A stretch of 64,000 nt of DNA from Acanthosoma haemorrhoidale (lineage: Eukaryota > Arthropoda > Insecta > Hemiptera > Acanthosomatidae): assembly GCA_930367205.1 (NCBI GenBank), contig OV884009.1:32807841-32871840 (forward strand). Direction: 5' to 3'. Positions 22,201 to 32,485 of this stretch are shown piece after piece. The notes under the pieces are model-generated. The model worked only from the letters and a program-made list of their open reading frames with translations. It searched no databases and was not told the DNA's origin. How positions within the stretch are numbered: the stretch's first letter is position 1; every line of letters starts with the position of its first letter. The translations under genes were made by a program, and so were the position numbers.

Positions 22201-22339
22201 TTTAATAAAAAACATTGTAAAATAAAGGAAATAAGACCGACAAACACCCGCACACTTTCTGACTATAACTGACTTCCCAGAGCAGATGACAAGACTAACA
22301 TCGACTTCTCGAATTGTTCTGAATTCATTGTGACTTGAT

Positions 22340-23000
22340 TTGCTTGTTTAAATCAGGCATATAACGGTTAGTAAAAAAATAAAATACCTTTTAGCGGTTA
22401 TAGTATTGTTAGCGGCACTCAATTTTCCCAATGTTTTGTACTTTTATCCTCGTCGCCAACTTGTTGTGACAAGGGGCCGAATAATGAGACACATTTTTAT
22501 ATGTAATTGAATAACGCGACACAATTTATTTACACAATGAGACATAGATATTACAAACAGAATGTATACACTCAAAAACAATTGAAACGTTCTGAACACA
22601 TGCCAGGTTTCCTAACACACTGTTATTTATATCAGCTAACCAAACTTATAGTTATTTATAACTGATTCACTATAGCTAACATGAAGACAAAGTGCAACCA
22701 GTTTTCCTCCTCAATATTGTTAAATCTGGGAATGGAGTGTTCTTACGTTTATTCATTAAGAAAATCCCTACTCCAACGCCTCCGTGGCTATAGTTGTGTG
22801 TTACCATGTAAGTCAGGTGTTATTTGCCCTTGTATCAATGGGTTCTGAAAACCGTGCATTTTGGCTTAAAAAGTTCTGTATAAAGTCAATATGAATGTAA
22901 GGAATTGTTTGGGTCCGTGTGAAGGGTTTGATTTTTTACGAAAAGTGGTGGTGACCCTTTTAAAGTCTTGTAGATTGAATTGTTTGTGTATGAGCATTAT
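22340..23000 (-). mobile_element. possible Gypsy LTR edge with primer-binding site, minus
   Basis: On the minus strand the sequence TGTCACAACA is followed after two bases by TGGCGACGAGGAT (complement of 22,446-22,458). This is the layout of an LTR 3' end plus a primer-binding site used by mag-type Gypsy elements. The LTR would then start, in plus coordinates, at about 22,462 with TGTTGTGACA and extend rightward; its other end was not located. Only about 100-200 bases of internal sequence remain before the mariner. It is probably a relic of a different copy from the pol fragment at 24,675-26,018. Confidence 0.35.
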
Positions 23001-23551
23001 CGGGGACAAGGTAAATCTTATTAATTGAATGTGAAGAATCTACCGAGTAAGCTTGTGTAACCTTAACTAAGCCGAAAAAGTCACAAGTAAAGATATTAAA
23101 AAGCTTCTGACCTGAGACTTAGTAAATCATAAGAGACGATTAAAACCAAAAATTAATAGCACAAAATCTAGAAATGAGAAAAAACAATTAGTTTTCACGG
23201 TTGTTGATCTAGCTGAAATCGAACACAACTTACGTTTGACTATTACGATCTGCTAGACTTACTGTTGAGTTAGAAGGGACTATAAGTAATTAACTGTGAC
23301 AGAATTGATCTTTCTCTGACTATGAGATTACTAACTTAAATTAGCTCAACAATCGTAATAATTGTATAACGAAACAATTTAAATGTAATATGTTTCCTTA
23401 TATAACAATATTGCAATGATTACGTATCCATAGATATTTAATTTTTTTATATTTCAAATTTCTTATTATGCTAATAATCATAGTAAGTGAAATATCTATT
23501 TGAGGATACCATTAGGGAGGAATCAATATATTAGCACAAACATTTACTAGA
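23001..23551. other. spacer upstream of the ORF1-like gene
   Basis: AT-rich sequence without recognised motifs. It may include the rest of the LTR relic on the left and the 5' UTR of the ORF1 element on the right. Confidence 0.35.
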
Positions 23552-24367
23552 ATGGAAAGAGTAGAGGCTCAGTCATCGTCATACAAATGTAACAGAGGTG
23601 AACTCAACCGTGGCAATATTGCAGGATCTAGTCAGCTACTACCAGGAACCGAAGATGAACTATTGCAATTCCTCCCACCGAGTTTGGCACGAACCCATGA
23701 CCATTTCCCTCCTATAGTAGTGGACGCTATCTTTCAAAATGATTACGACATGGCCACTAAACTAAAAATTGACCTATATGATGTAACTATAACACATAGG
23801 AGAAAGAGCACAGTAATGCTCACATATACAAGCCAGCACTTTGAAAGATTAAAGTCCCAATTGATGGCATTAAACTATTCCTTTCATACCTTTACGCCAT
23901 GCTGCCACTTTCGACCGAAAGTTATATTAATGGGAATACTAGCTCAGTATTCTCTCCAAAACATTATGGCTGATCTACGAAGCCAAGGATTAAATGTTAG
24001 GAATATATTTCCAATGATTAAATGGACAATGACTGGTCGAATTAATCTCCCAGTCTTAGTCGTTATTTTGGAAAATAAGTATGAACTATTAAAACTTAAA
24101 TGGATCCGGTACTGCTGCCAAGTACCTATTCAATGGGAAAAATTCGTGCCAAAACCCAAAATGACGCAATGCAATAATTGCCTTGAGTTTCACCATGTGG
24201 CCTCGAACTGTTTCAAAAAATCGAGATGCTCTAAGTGTGGAGAAGAACATCATTTCAGAAGCTGTCCTTATATTATGCAGGCTAACCTTTATAATAAATC
24301 TTCAGGATCAAAAACGGACGCTCACAATACATTCAGGGACAGAAGCAGAGATTTTCCACAACACTAG
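23552..24367 (+). CDS. LINE ORF1 (gag-like) nucleic-acid-binding protein, stand-alone
   Basis: An uninterrupted 271-codon frame begins with ATG. It resembles the ORF1/gag-like protein of Jockey/I-type LINEs, which coats element RNA. Residues about 85-195 have the pattern of the Pre-C2HC domain (VILMGILAQYSLQNI, LPVLVVILE, VPIQWEKF). Two zinc knuckles follow: C207-C210-H215-C220 (CNNCLEFHHVASNC, CX2CX4HX4C) and C226-C229-C238 with His at 233/234 (CSKCGEEHHFRSC). Known ORF1 proteins of this type are usually longer and often have three knuckles, so the C-terminus may be shortened. No ORF2 follows: the stop is followed within 30 bases by an A-rich tail. It is either an ORF1-only (HAL1-like) non-autonomous element or a retrocopied/domesticated ORF1. 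The intact frame, among so many broken elements, suggests recent insertion or retained function. Confidence 0.8.
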   Translation: MERVEAQSSSYKCNRGELNRGNIAGSSQLLPGTEDELLQFLPPSLARTHDHFPPIVVDAIFQNDYDMATKLKIDLYDVTITHRRKSTVMLTYTSQHFERLKSQLMALNYSFHTFTPCCHFRPKVILMGILAQYSLQNIMADLRSQGLNVRNIFPMIKWTMTGRINLPVLVVILENKYELLKLKWIRYCCQVPIQWEKFVPKPKMTQCNNCLEFHHVASNCFKKSRCSKCGEEHHFRSCPYIMQANLYNKSSGSKTDAHNTFRDRSRDFPQH

Positions 24368-24384
24368 TATACATTTTTAAGAAA

Positions 24385-24571
24385 AATTATTTAAAAATTG
24401 TAAATAAAAAAAAAAAAGCAAAAAAATAAAAAAAAAAATAGAAAAACAAAAAATATTAAAAAAAAAAAAAGAAAAAAAATTAAAAAAAAAAACGAACAAA
24501 AAAAATAAAAATAAATAATAATATAAAAAAAATAGAAAAATAAAAAAAAAAATAATAGAAAAAAAAAAAAG
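24385..24571. repeat. A-rich tail, about 185 bp
   Basis: A long, impure A-rich tract with scattered T, G and C follows the ORF1-like frame, with an AATAAA at its start. It fits an expanded, mutated poly-A tail of a retroposed copy. The minus-strand 77-codon frame across it (24,377-24,610) is a poly-F artefact. Confidence 0.85.
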
Positions 24572-24674
24572 TGGTTTTATAGGGCTTGACTCCGTTAGGC
24601 GAAGTTCCACTATAAAAAAACATATAACGAAACCACAGGCAGGACCTCTTGGGTGGTTTGGAACTCTGCCTTAC
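24572..24674. other. short spacer between two retroelement fragments
   Basis: About 100 bases not assigned to any element; no copy of the first bases after the A tract was found upstream of 23,552, so no target-site duplication could be shown. Confidence 0.4.
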
Positions 24675-26050
24675 TCAGATATTTTTTACTCTTACAATAA
24701 AAAAGTCGAACATGAAGAGTTGCTTCATCTTAGTTATTCCCAAATGCGATGCATGAAGCTCTTGGAGAATTGGCACTTGGAGAGACTTTGGGATTACTGC
24801 TCGATCGGAACGGAATAACATGTTCCCAGAGACAGTGTACGAGCTATCCTTGCGGCTGTTCTTGAGTTCCTGCAGTAATGCTTGCAACTTTGGGTCTGTT
24901 CCGGTTTCCTTGGCTACTGTGTCTGCAGTGATAGCCATACTGGAGATCTGGAGCAGTGTTTCAGCATACAGAACGTTGACTTCCTGATCAATCGACATTG
25001 CTTGTGACTCACTAGCTGTAGAGACTGGTGCCCGGGACAGACAATCGACATTCTCGTTCTCTTTCCCTTTCTTGTATCGAACGGTGTAGTCAAGTCCACT
25101 GAGAAAAGAGGCATACCTCAGTAAACGCGAAGAGGTCATCTGCGGCAGTGTCCGGTCTGGATGAAAAATCCTCGAAAGCGGCTCATTGTCTGTGACGAGA
25201 ACGAAACGTTTGCCGAGTAGGTAGTTAAAGAAGTGTGTTGTGGCATATACAATAGCCAGGGCTTCTCTGTCGAGCTGGCTGTAGTTTGACTCAGCCTGCG
25301 TCAGGGCTCGTGAGGCGTAGGCGATTGGACGCTCGTGATTATCAATTTCATGACTAAGTACTGCGGCTATCCCGGTTGGCGAGGCATCAGTTGTGAGAAT
25401 AACCTGTTTTGAAGGGTCAAACGGAATGAGCACTTTGTCTGAGCACAACTCTGTCTTGAGATTCCGGAAGGAGGCCTCAGCAGCTGCAGACCAAAAGAAT
25501 CGTTCACCCTTCCTGAGTAAGCAGCGTAGTGGGTAGGACTTCGAAGAGAAATCTGGAATGAATTTGGAATAATAAGTGATTAAACCAAGGAATCTCCTCA
25601 ATTCATCCACATTCTTTGGTTGCGGCATCTGAGAAACTGCTTGAACCTTAGCTGGGCACTTCTGAATTTGAATGTGTGACACTACATGACCGAGGTAATT
25701 TATGCTTTCCTTGAAGAATGAGCATTTAGCACGATTGAGATGGAGATCATATTCTTTGAGTGTTTCCAAACATGCGATGAGAGTTCTGGAGCATTCTTCG
25801 AGATCTGAGCCATGACAGATGATGTCATCAAAGTATGCCTCAACCTTTGGTAGGCCGTTCAGCAATTGACCTAAGATCCGGTTGAATTCTGCTGGAGCGG
25901 TCTTAATTCCGAAACTGAGGCGATTCATTTTGAATGTACCCTTATGCGTTGAAATCGTTTGTATCTTGCTCCCTTCTTCATCGACCCGCAAATGCAAATA
26001 TGCCTTGTGTAAGTCCAATTTACAAAAATACTTAGAATCTCTGGCATAGT
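24675..26050 (-). pseudogene. Gypsy-type pol fragment: reverse transcriptase, RNase H, start of integrase
   Basis: A minus-strand frame of 447 codons without a stop (26,018-24,675) encodes the middle of a Gypsy polyprotein, and homology continues a little upstream (DSKYFCKLDLHKAYLHL) to an in-frame stop at about 26,060. It has reverse transcriptase with KTAPAEFNRIL and the catalytic YFDD at residues 62-65, the YLGHVVS thumb, and RNase H with TTDAS (D211), a REALA Glu (E252), VTDNEP (D277) and VDCLSR (D325). The linker ends in LHASHLGITKMKQL, the first His residues of the integrase HHCC finger, after which similarity stops. The N-terminal RT fingers, protease, gag, integrase core and LTRs are absent here. 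Sequence style is that of the mag/K02A2.6-like lineage. The intact frame implies a young fragment truncated on both sides. Confidence 0.9.
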
Positions 26051-26062
26051 TTAGTTTGGTTC

Positions 26063-26135
26063 AGTTGTATTTTTTACCAAAGGTTCGGACAAGAAAATAA
26101 TGGTCAAATGAAGCAGATTGGTAAGATGGATGAGT
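26063..26135. repeat. short shared segment at the Gypsy breakpoint (copy 1)
   Basis: Just outside the Gypsy homology, TTGTATTTTTTACCAAAGG, a CGGACAAGAAA-like motif and AAGCAGATTGGTAAGATG occur. The same motifs in order are found at 30,100-30,162. The two copies differ by a few substitutions and indels. The family is unknown. Confidence 0.65.
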
Positions 26136-27530
26136 TTTACAAAACTGAGTTGTCCTCTTTTAACATCCATTGGCAGAATACTTGTGTGTCTGTGCACATG
26201 ATATGATTTTCATTTTATTCACAATGACACGCATTAGGTTAAAAATTGAATAGGTCTAATATGCTATAATTCGTTAGCTACAGAACTGGTAACCGACCGG
26301 GTATGAATTAAATACTGGGGGATGTCATTATAATAACTTATAATAGAACTGTATGTCGAAAATAAACTTAGAAATGCTCTGGTTTATTGTGTTTTTCGTT
26401 AATTGCATATTTGGCTGTGTGAGCTAATTTACTAAACCAGTTAAAGTTTAAAAAAAAATATTATTCTCTAATAATTATCTGGTTTATTATGAGTGTTAAA
26501 AATATGCAACGCTTGCTCGGACATGTTAAAAAATATATTGAATAAATATGGTTCAAATCGATCCACTAAGATATAAGCTAGTGATCGCAATACAAAGCTC
26601 AGAAAAAAAATGTACGTATACATAAATCTGTGTCCTAGTTTTGATAAACATAGCACATGATTGGGATAATTTATCGGGTTAATAGGATCGAGACTCGAAC
26701 TATTCCATACGTCTTTGGATGTTTGTTGTTATTAATTATAAAAATTACTTGGGCCTTGGGCACAATATAAATTTTTCATGGCAGAACTAAGTTTGTAAAC
26801 TTCATTAAGTGAATTTCTTACAGTCAGGTTGTTATGTTTAAATAAATCACCAGACTACGTTAATGATTTATTAAACTGTATTAATTTTCAACGTGTCCGT
26901 AGAATGATTTGAAGGGCTGACAGGACAACGGCACAGCCGTACAAGGTTGTATTGACGGCTGTTAATATATTGAGTCCTAAAACCCCTTCCCCCTCCTCAA
27001 ACTTCGGTCCATTTACATATACATGCTAAGTGCGTAAACCTAACGAAGGGAAATCAAGAGGCACGAGACCGTCGCCATATGGACATTTTTATTTAATTAT
27101 TAAGACTGCTAAGCTTATTAAAACTTATATTTACACATATTCTTACGGTGAATACACCGTACACAGTAAAATATTTACAATATTATTTCGTAAAAAAAAT
27201 AGTTTAGGTAGTGGCACAACAGTTGTTACATATAAGATAGCTCAACTCCAAAGTATTTTTTAACGTTGCGATTGCAATCCACGATAAATAATTTTAATAG
27301 TAATAACTATGCTTTACTAGTTTATATTGTTTCTAATCTTTATTTATTGTTTATATATGTTAATTACTTAATATTGTACCGAAATGTACTAATAACAATA
27401 GTAATTTATCATTGATGGAAATTCCAATTCGTTTAGTTTTGTAAATTCTTCCTAAGATTCTGCATTTTGCCACAGCTTTACTTATTATTTTAAAATACCA
27501 TTCCTTAACCTAATTTTTCCCCGACAGTCT
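26136..27530. other. AT-rich intergenic DNA
   Basis: No recognised gene. An inverted pair ACAGCCGT/ACGGCTGT sits at about 26,933-26,965. Small frames (26,468-26,656 minus, 27,030-27,263 plus) have no support. Confidence 0.45.
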
Positions 27531-27534
27531 GTTG

Positions 27535-27770
27535 CCATCGATGCGGGAGGGGTGGTGGGGCCATAGCGTTAAAAAACTGGGTTGGCTAGGTGCTGCAACG
27601 AGTCAAAAAACTTGATGTGACTCCGGTGGATGATCTCACCCACCGAAAACACACCAAGCGTTCTTTAACCTCTCGAGAAAGGTATGTCAGACCACTTATC
27701 GCATGATCCCATTCTGAAAATGTTGGAGACATTTGGCTGTATTGTCAGTCAAGTGGGTAAATAGCAGAGC
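27535..27770 (-). pseudogene. LINE family B, C-terminal fragment, broken
   Basis: On the minus strand the frame reads VGEIIHRSHIKFFDSL and LANPVF, then after a frameshift (a T expansion near 27,575) MAPPPLPHRWQ. This is the same C-terminal signature as at 11,077-11,286 and 34,290-34,445. Nothing upstream of the thumb survives and the 3' UTR is not delimited. Confidence 0.7.
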
Positions 27771-28029
27771 TGGCCGGAGGTCACATTTATAGATCGTCTG
27801 TTTTAAATTAGTTATACCGTTAGCCTATTTACATCTGTACGATCTATAATCATAGATTTTTCGGGACTGAATGTGTGTCGATTATTTATTTCATGTTAGA
27901 GAAGTTCCAGTTTGATTTTCTCCAGGAGTGGCATGCTTCACATTTAAGTATCACAAGTCAAGTCAACTGTGGTGCATACACATTAAAAGGGTTTGTTACT
28001 AATGCTAAAATATGATTAATAAGAGTATT
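27771..28029. other. intergenic spacer
   Basis: AT-rich sequence, nothing recognised; it may contain the degenerate upstream part of the family B fragment on the minus strand. Confidence 0.35.
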
Positions 28030-28030
28030 A

Positions 28031-28929
28031 ATGACATATAGTTTGGCAGGTTTGCTCTACAAGCTCAAAAGATATCTACCACAGACCCTTTTCCTAATCC
28101 TACAGTCCTACCTTTCAAACCACTTCTTCCAAGTCCGCTGTAGTTTAGAATACTCTAACTACTATCCCATAAATGCAGGAGTTCCACAGGGCAGTGTCCT
28201 GGGCCCTATCCTCTATAACCTATACACCGCTGATGTTCCCTCTACTCCCAATACCTTCTTGGCCACATTTGCAGATGACGCTGCAGTCTTGTCATCCCAC
28301 CCAGACCCCGACATAGCATCTAATAACCTTCAAAAACACCTTGACGAGATCGAGTATAGGTGCAATCAATGGCGGATCAAAGTTAATGAAGCAAAAATGT
28401 TCCCACATTACCTTCACCCTTTGTCGCAAGACTTGTCCACTAGTTTATTTTAATTCTATTCCTCTCCCTGTATCCGAGACAGTATGGTACTTAGGCTTCC
28501 ATCTTGACAAACGACTGACCTGGAACCCACATACGAGACTAAAAAGACAGAACTAAACAGACTAAACTGTACAGACTACTTCAAAGGACATCCCATCTCT
28601 CAATAGAAAATAAACTACTAATCTACAAAGTTATACTTAAACCAATCTGGACATACGGAATAGAGCTATGGGGGACAGCAAAAAAGTCAAACATCAAGCG
28701 CATCCAATCCTTTCAATCAAAAGTCCTAAGAACAATAGTAAATGCCCCTTATTATGCCAGCAACAAAACCCTTCATAACGATCTTAATATACCCTGCATT
28801 CTAGAACTCATCCCTTCCAAGTTTATGAAATTCCACAGCAGCCTTTCCAACCACCCTAATCCTGTAGCACAGTCATTGCACTGCACCACTCATCCCAATA
28901 ATCCTCTACGGAGCCTAAAACGGCAGTAG
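28031..28929 (+). pseudogene. Jockey-like ORF2 (reverse transcriptase) C-terminal half with two frameshifts
   Basis: The reading frame starts by chance at an ATG in the target-site duplication. Frame 1 (to about 28,400) carries the palm motifs AGVPQGSVLGPILYNLY and FADDAAVL and the NQWRIKVNEAK helix. After a frameshift near 28,400, frame 2 gives PVSETVWYLGFHLDKRLTW (thumb). After another near 28,550, frame 3 gives LLIYKVILKPIWTYGIELWG, IQSFQSKVLRTI and the C-terminus, ending at the TAG at 28,927-28,929. The endonuclease and RT fingers are missing. Palm and thumb spacing matches Jockey-clade LINEs. It is not functional. Confidence 0.9.
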
Positions 28930-29236
28930 TCCCGTGACAGTGGGATTTCTGGCAATGGCCAGTTTCTCCAATCATGCCCTGAGCGTCTGTGGCTCTCGCG
29001 CTCTTGGTCAGCCTCCACTGGCTAGCATCCGGTGACGCGGCTGACGGAGGAGCGTGGGGGACTTCCCAAGACTCCACTTTCTCTTCGCACGTGGATTTGG
29101 GAGGTCTCTGGGCTGTCTGTAAATATTGTGTGAATGAGCGAGTGAATGATGAACTGTAAATGTGGTATGAATGAGAGCATTTATCTTATTACTTATTGTC
29201 TTATAAAATGCACAATAAAGGAGTATATAAAAAAAA
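28042..29236 (+). mobile_element. LINE family A, longest copy (partial RT, C-terminus, 3' UTR)
   Basis: A 5'-truncated non-LTR retrotransposon bounded by a target-site duplication AATGACATAYAG at 28,030-28,041 and 29,237-29,248 (one mismatch). It contains the second half of a Jockey-like ORF2, a 3' UTR of about 305 bases and a short A tail after a CACAATAAAG terminus. It is the reference that explains the eight shorter copies in this window. Confidence 0.9.
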
Positions 29237-29248
29237 AATGACATACAG

Positions 29249-30099
29249 TAACTGAATTATCCGCCATGAAGTCTCAAAATTTATTTCGTGTTAGTGGTGC
29301 ACATTTTTGAAAGGCGAACTAAAGGTCTGAAGGGTGGGAGCTAGTATTGTGGGAGTTTGAGGAGGTTGTAGAGGTGAGCTTTTTTGTCATGATAGTTCTG
29401 AAGAGGAGGGATCCAGAGGGTACAGCCATTTAATGATTCCATTTCTGTATGTAACCTGGAAATCATTGGTTTTGAGTTTTTTAAGCAGTACACTATTTTT
29501 TCTGCTTTCTTCCCTATCTTTAAGAGATCTATCCTGTGTTAAGAGAGATTAAGGAGGAATTAGCGAGCGACGAAAATTTATAGAGTTCCAAAGGCTCTGT
29601 CCGAAGGTAAAAAGGAGCTTTGGGGAAATTTTCTCATTATTGAAAACTGATATTAACTATCATTAATTTGAATTCGTTTTAACTAGTAAAATAATAATAG
29701 TCTGAATATTGAATATTTAGTGAAGCTCTGTTCAGGGATGGACAGATTTGCGAAATTGGACTTTGTAAGGTCGGCTTGTCGAATTTTACTGCCACGTCCA
29801 ACTGTACGGATTATATTAGTTTTTCAATCAATTCGATGAATATCCTTACAATAAATTATGCGCTATTAATGAGTTATAGTTTTAGTGTCGAATTTACCAA
29901 ATAATAACGATAAACGTCGTGTGCAGGCGAGTGCTGCTATTTAAACGTAATTTTAAATGTAGGCGTCACCTTTAAGCATTTTATGCATTCTATACCAGTT
30001 GATTCTATGCATCGATAGCCCAACCTTTCTTTTCTATTAAGAATTTATTTTTTTATATTGTTATCGACTAAATTTTGTTTCTTTTACATCTTCTAAATG
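29249..30099. other. intergenic DNA
   Basis: No recognised feature; no open frame of interest. Confidence 0.45.
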
Positions 30100-30165
30100 T
30101 TGTATTTACACCAAAGGCACGGACAGGAAACTAATCAAAGGAAGCAGATTGGTAAGATGTGAATA
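30100..30165. repeat. short shared segment (copy 2)
   Basis: Partner of 26,063-26,135: TTGTATTTACACCAAAGG, CACGGACAGGAAA and GAAGCAGATTGGTAAGATG occur in the same order. Confidence 0.65.
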
Positions 30166-30489
30166 ACAGGTCGGGTGGGCTGAATCTAGTATTGCGAGAT
30201 TTGACAGCTGATTTTAATAGAAGGAGGTAAAAGATTATTGTTTAAAAGAATTTCGCCTGAAGAGGGTGTAATTTATGAACAAGTTCCCCGCTGTAGTGAT
30301 AAATTTGCCTTTCACTGAATATTTGTGAAAGGGCGGGTACGAAAGGGAGTCAGTGGTTTGAAGCCAAAGGTTATATAACAGGGCACGGAACATATGTGTG
30401 AAAAAGTCGGTAACTTATTAAAAATTTCAATTGCAGGAGTTCTTGAGATAAAAGAGAATCCGGAATTAGAGCGTATGGCACAGAGTTTT

Positions 30490-30930
30490 ATGAATAAGTG
30501 AGAATTCTAACCTTACATCTCAATTGCAAGGTGCCTTCCTCTCCACTCGACATTGCCAGGGCCCTACGGAGTGTCATAAATAAGGAGCCTCTATCGAGAG
30601 AGAATATTTTAAGAGGTCCCTCAGCCAATTGCCGAGCCCTTTGTAATACCGTCGAGCTATCAGCTATTTTCATCCCTCCCTATGATTGTAATATATTTTC
30701 CCCACAATATCGCTTCCATTTTAAATGAGGCCTCCTCCACCCCCTACCCCCTGGCGGATCCCATCTTATTAGGCCCCGCGACAAAAATATGCACCAGTTC
30801 CTTCCTGATATTGGTATTCTCTGCCTTTATGCATAGTGATTCCGCACCATTACCGAAACTGCTCGTTTCCGGCTGTGTTATTTATGCAGATCCCTTGAGA
30901 GGAGTGAATGGACCATTTCAAAAGCATAGA
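30490..30930. promoter_or_regulatory. GC-richer unique block with Hox-like motifs (candidate regulatory module)
   Basis: The composition is higher in GC than the flanks and there is no gene-like frame: the overlapping small frames on both strands are mutual shadows. Motifs visible are GTCATAAATAAGG (posterior-Hox TCATAAA core), TTTATGCATA and TTATTTATGCAGATCC, and CCATTTTAAATGAGG. Regulatory identity is inferred. Confidence 0.25.
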
Positions 30931-31019
30931 AAATAAAACGAAGTAAGATATAAATCTTCTGGAAAACAATAATATGAATAGTTGATTCACGGATCAGTGC
31001 TATGTAAAATGTTTTTAGA

Positions 31020-31270
31020 TGATTCAGGTCACCGCTGCTTCATGGGCGTCTTGCTGACTTCAAACTGAGGAGACCCGGGTCCGATTCCCGGCTTGCCCAA
31101 GGATCTATTTTTATGGGTCTGGTCGTTAACCTCGTGAGAACAAATAAGGAGCTACTTGCAGATGAGGTTGAGAGGTAACACCTCAGCGCCACCTACCAAC
31201 TACGGCGTCAGTCTTCGGTAGTCCCTTCCCATTTCACTTAGTAGTTAATACGCCGAGGATTTTAATGAAC
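31020..31270 (+). mobile_element. tRNA-derived SINE (family S2) or tRNA pseudogene
   Basis: At about 31,048-31,108 there is a tRNA-like anticodon arm (CTGACTTCAAACTGAGG) followed by a T arm with a B-box-like GGTCCGATTCC between CCGG stems. The D arm is poor. The 3' part continues into a body (TGGGTCTGGTCGTTAACC and onward, to about 31,265) rather than ending at a discriminator base, so a SINE is more likely than a tRNA gene. The body differs from family S1. Confidence 0.5.
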
Positions 31271-32166
31271 TAAATTTAATTTAACAAAATAAAAGACTCC
31301 GAAAGTGATGAAACAATATCGATATAGACCCACTCACTGCCAGTTTTAAAAATATTAATTAACTTTAAAAAACTAATTACTATTTGTTACCAAAAAATAC
31401 AGGTATAAACATTTTTTTAAATTATAAATACCTTCATTATTACTAGAAGACCCGTCCACAAGACAATACATAATGCATGATTATTCAGCTAATTTTTTTT
31501 TTTAATAAGAATGTAAATGGTACGCAAGCAAATTGTAAGAAATAAAAAACAAAACTAGAACCCAGGACCCATTTTGTACTTTTGATCTAAAACTAAGTTC
31601 GGACCACAAATTAGGTAAAAAGAACAACCTACGCTGTAAGACTCATTGGTGTTATCCGTAAAGATATTTTATGGCAAAAGACATCATAATCATTTATCTC
31701 AGAAATATTATATTTGTGGTGGAAACAGTCTTCGATTTTCAAAAAATTAATGATTTTTCTCCCTTTGCATCTTCATACAAAACCAAGAATTTATCCTCGC
31801 ATTATGTCCAAACTTATCTTAGTTCAATTCAGTTATCAATTAAGACATTACTCAGGTTGTATTGCACATCTTCACCAGGTAACAGAGTGAGTCCATATGT
31901 GGGTATACTGATGCACATCTGTGGCTATCAACTAAACAACTATTTATACGAATTACGATTACGTACAATTATAAAATAATAAAAAAGAACTAATTTAAGA
32001 CACTATGGTTTGTAATAAGGAAGTTATAATTTGACCTTACCTAATTTTGATTCCCCTTCTTCAATTTTAACCTTATTGTTACTTAGAGGTTGTAGATGCA
32101 TGTTCAAGGCAAATATTGCATCAAATTCAATCTATAAACGAGAGTAAAGATTAAATTTCAATATTT
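31271..32166. other. AT-rich intergenic DNA
   Basis: No recognised gene; the 102-codon plus frame at 31,671-31,979 has no motif support. Confidence 0.4.
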
Positions 32167-32167
32167 C

Positions 32168-32485
32168 CTTCGTGACCTGCTATAAATGCTTAACAGTGCG
32201 AGTCCTGGCAATGGCCAGTTTCTCCATGTCCAGAGCCTCTCGCGCTCTTCGTCAGCCTCCACCGGCTCGTATCCGGTGACGCAGCTGACGGAGGAGCATG
32301 GGGGACTTCCCAAGACTCCGCTTCCTCTTTCGCATGGGAGGGAGGTTATAACCATGAGGATTTGGGAGGTCTCTTGGCGTTTTGTAAATACTGTATGAAT
32401 GAGAGAGTGAATGAAAATTGTACATATGGTATGAATGAGAACATTTATCACAATTACTTAGCAGTAGTTTTAGCACAATAAAGAA
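32168..32485 (+). mobile_element. LINE family A, 5'-truncated 3' end
   Basis: A plus-oriented copy beginning at TCGTGACCTGCTATAAATGC and running through the shared UTR boxes (GGCCAGTTTCTCC, GTATCCGGTGACGC, GGACTTCCCAAGACTCCGC) to a TTTTAGCACAATAAAG terminus at about 32,468-32,483. It lacks part of the AAGGCAGATTG box near the end. The minus-strand frames here are UTR complements. Confidence 0.8.

Noticed and set aside
24377..24610. 77-codon F-rich minus frame
   Set aside because: It is the complement of the A-rich tail after the ORF1-like gene.
31020..31110. tRNA gene
   Set aside because: The anticodon and T arms are tRNA-like, but the D arm and acceptor pairing are poor and the sequence continues into a SINE-like body.
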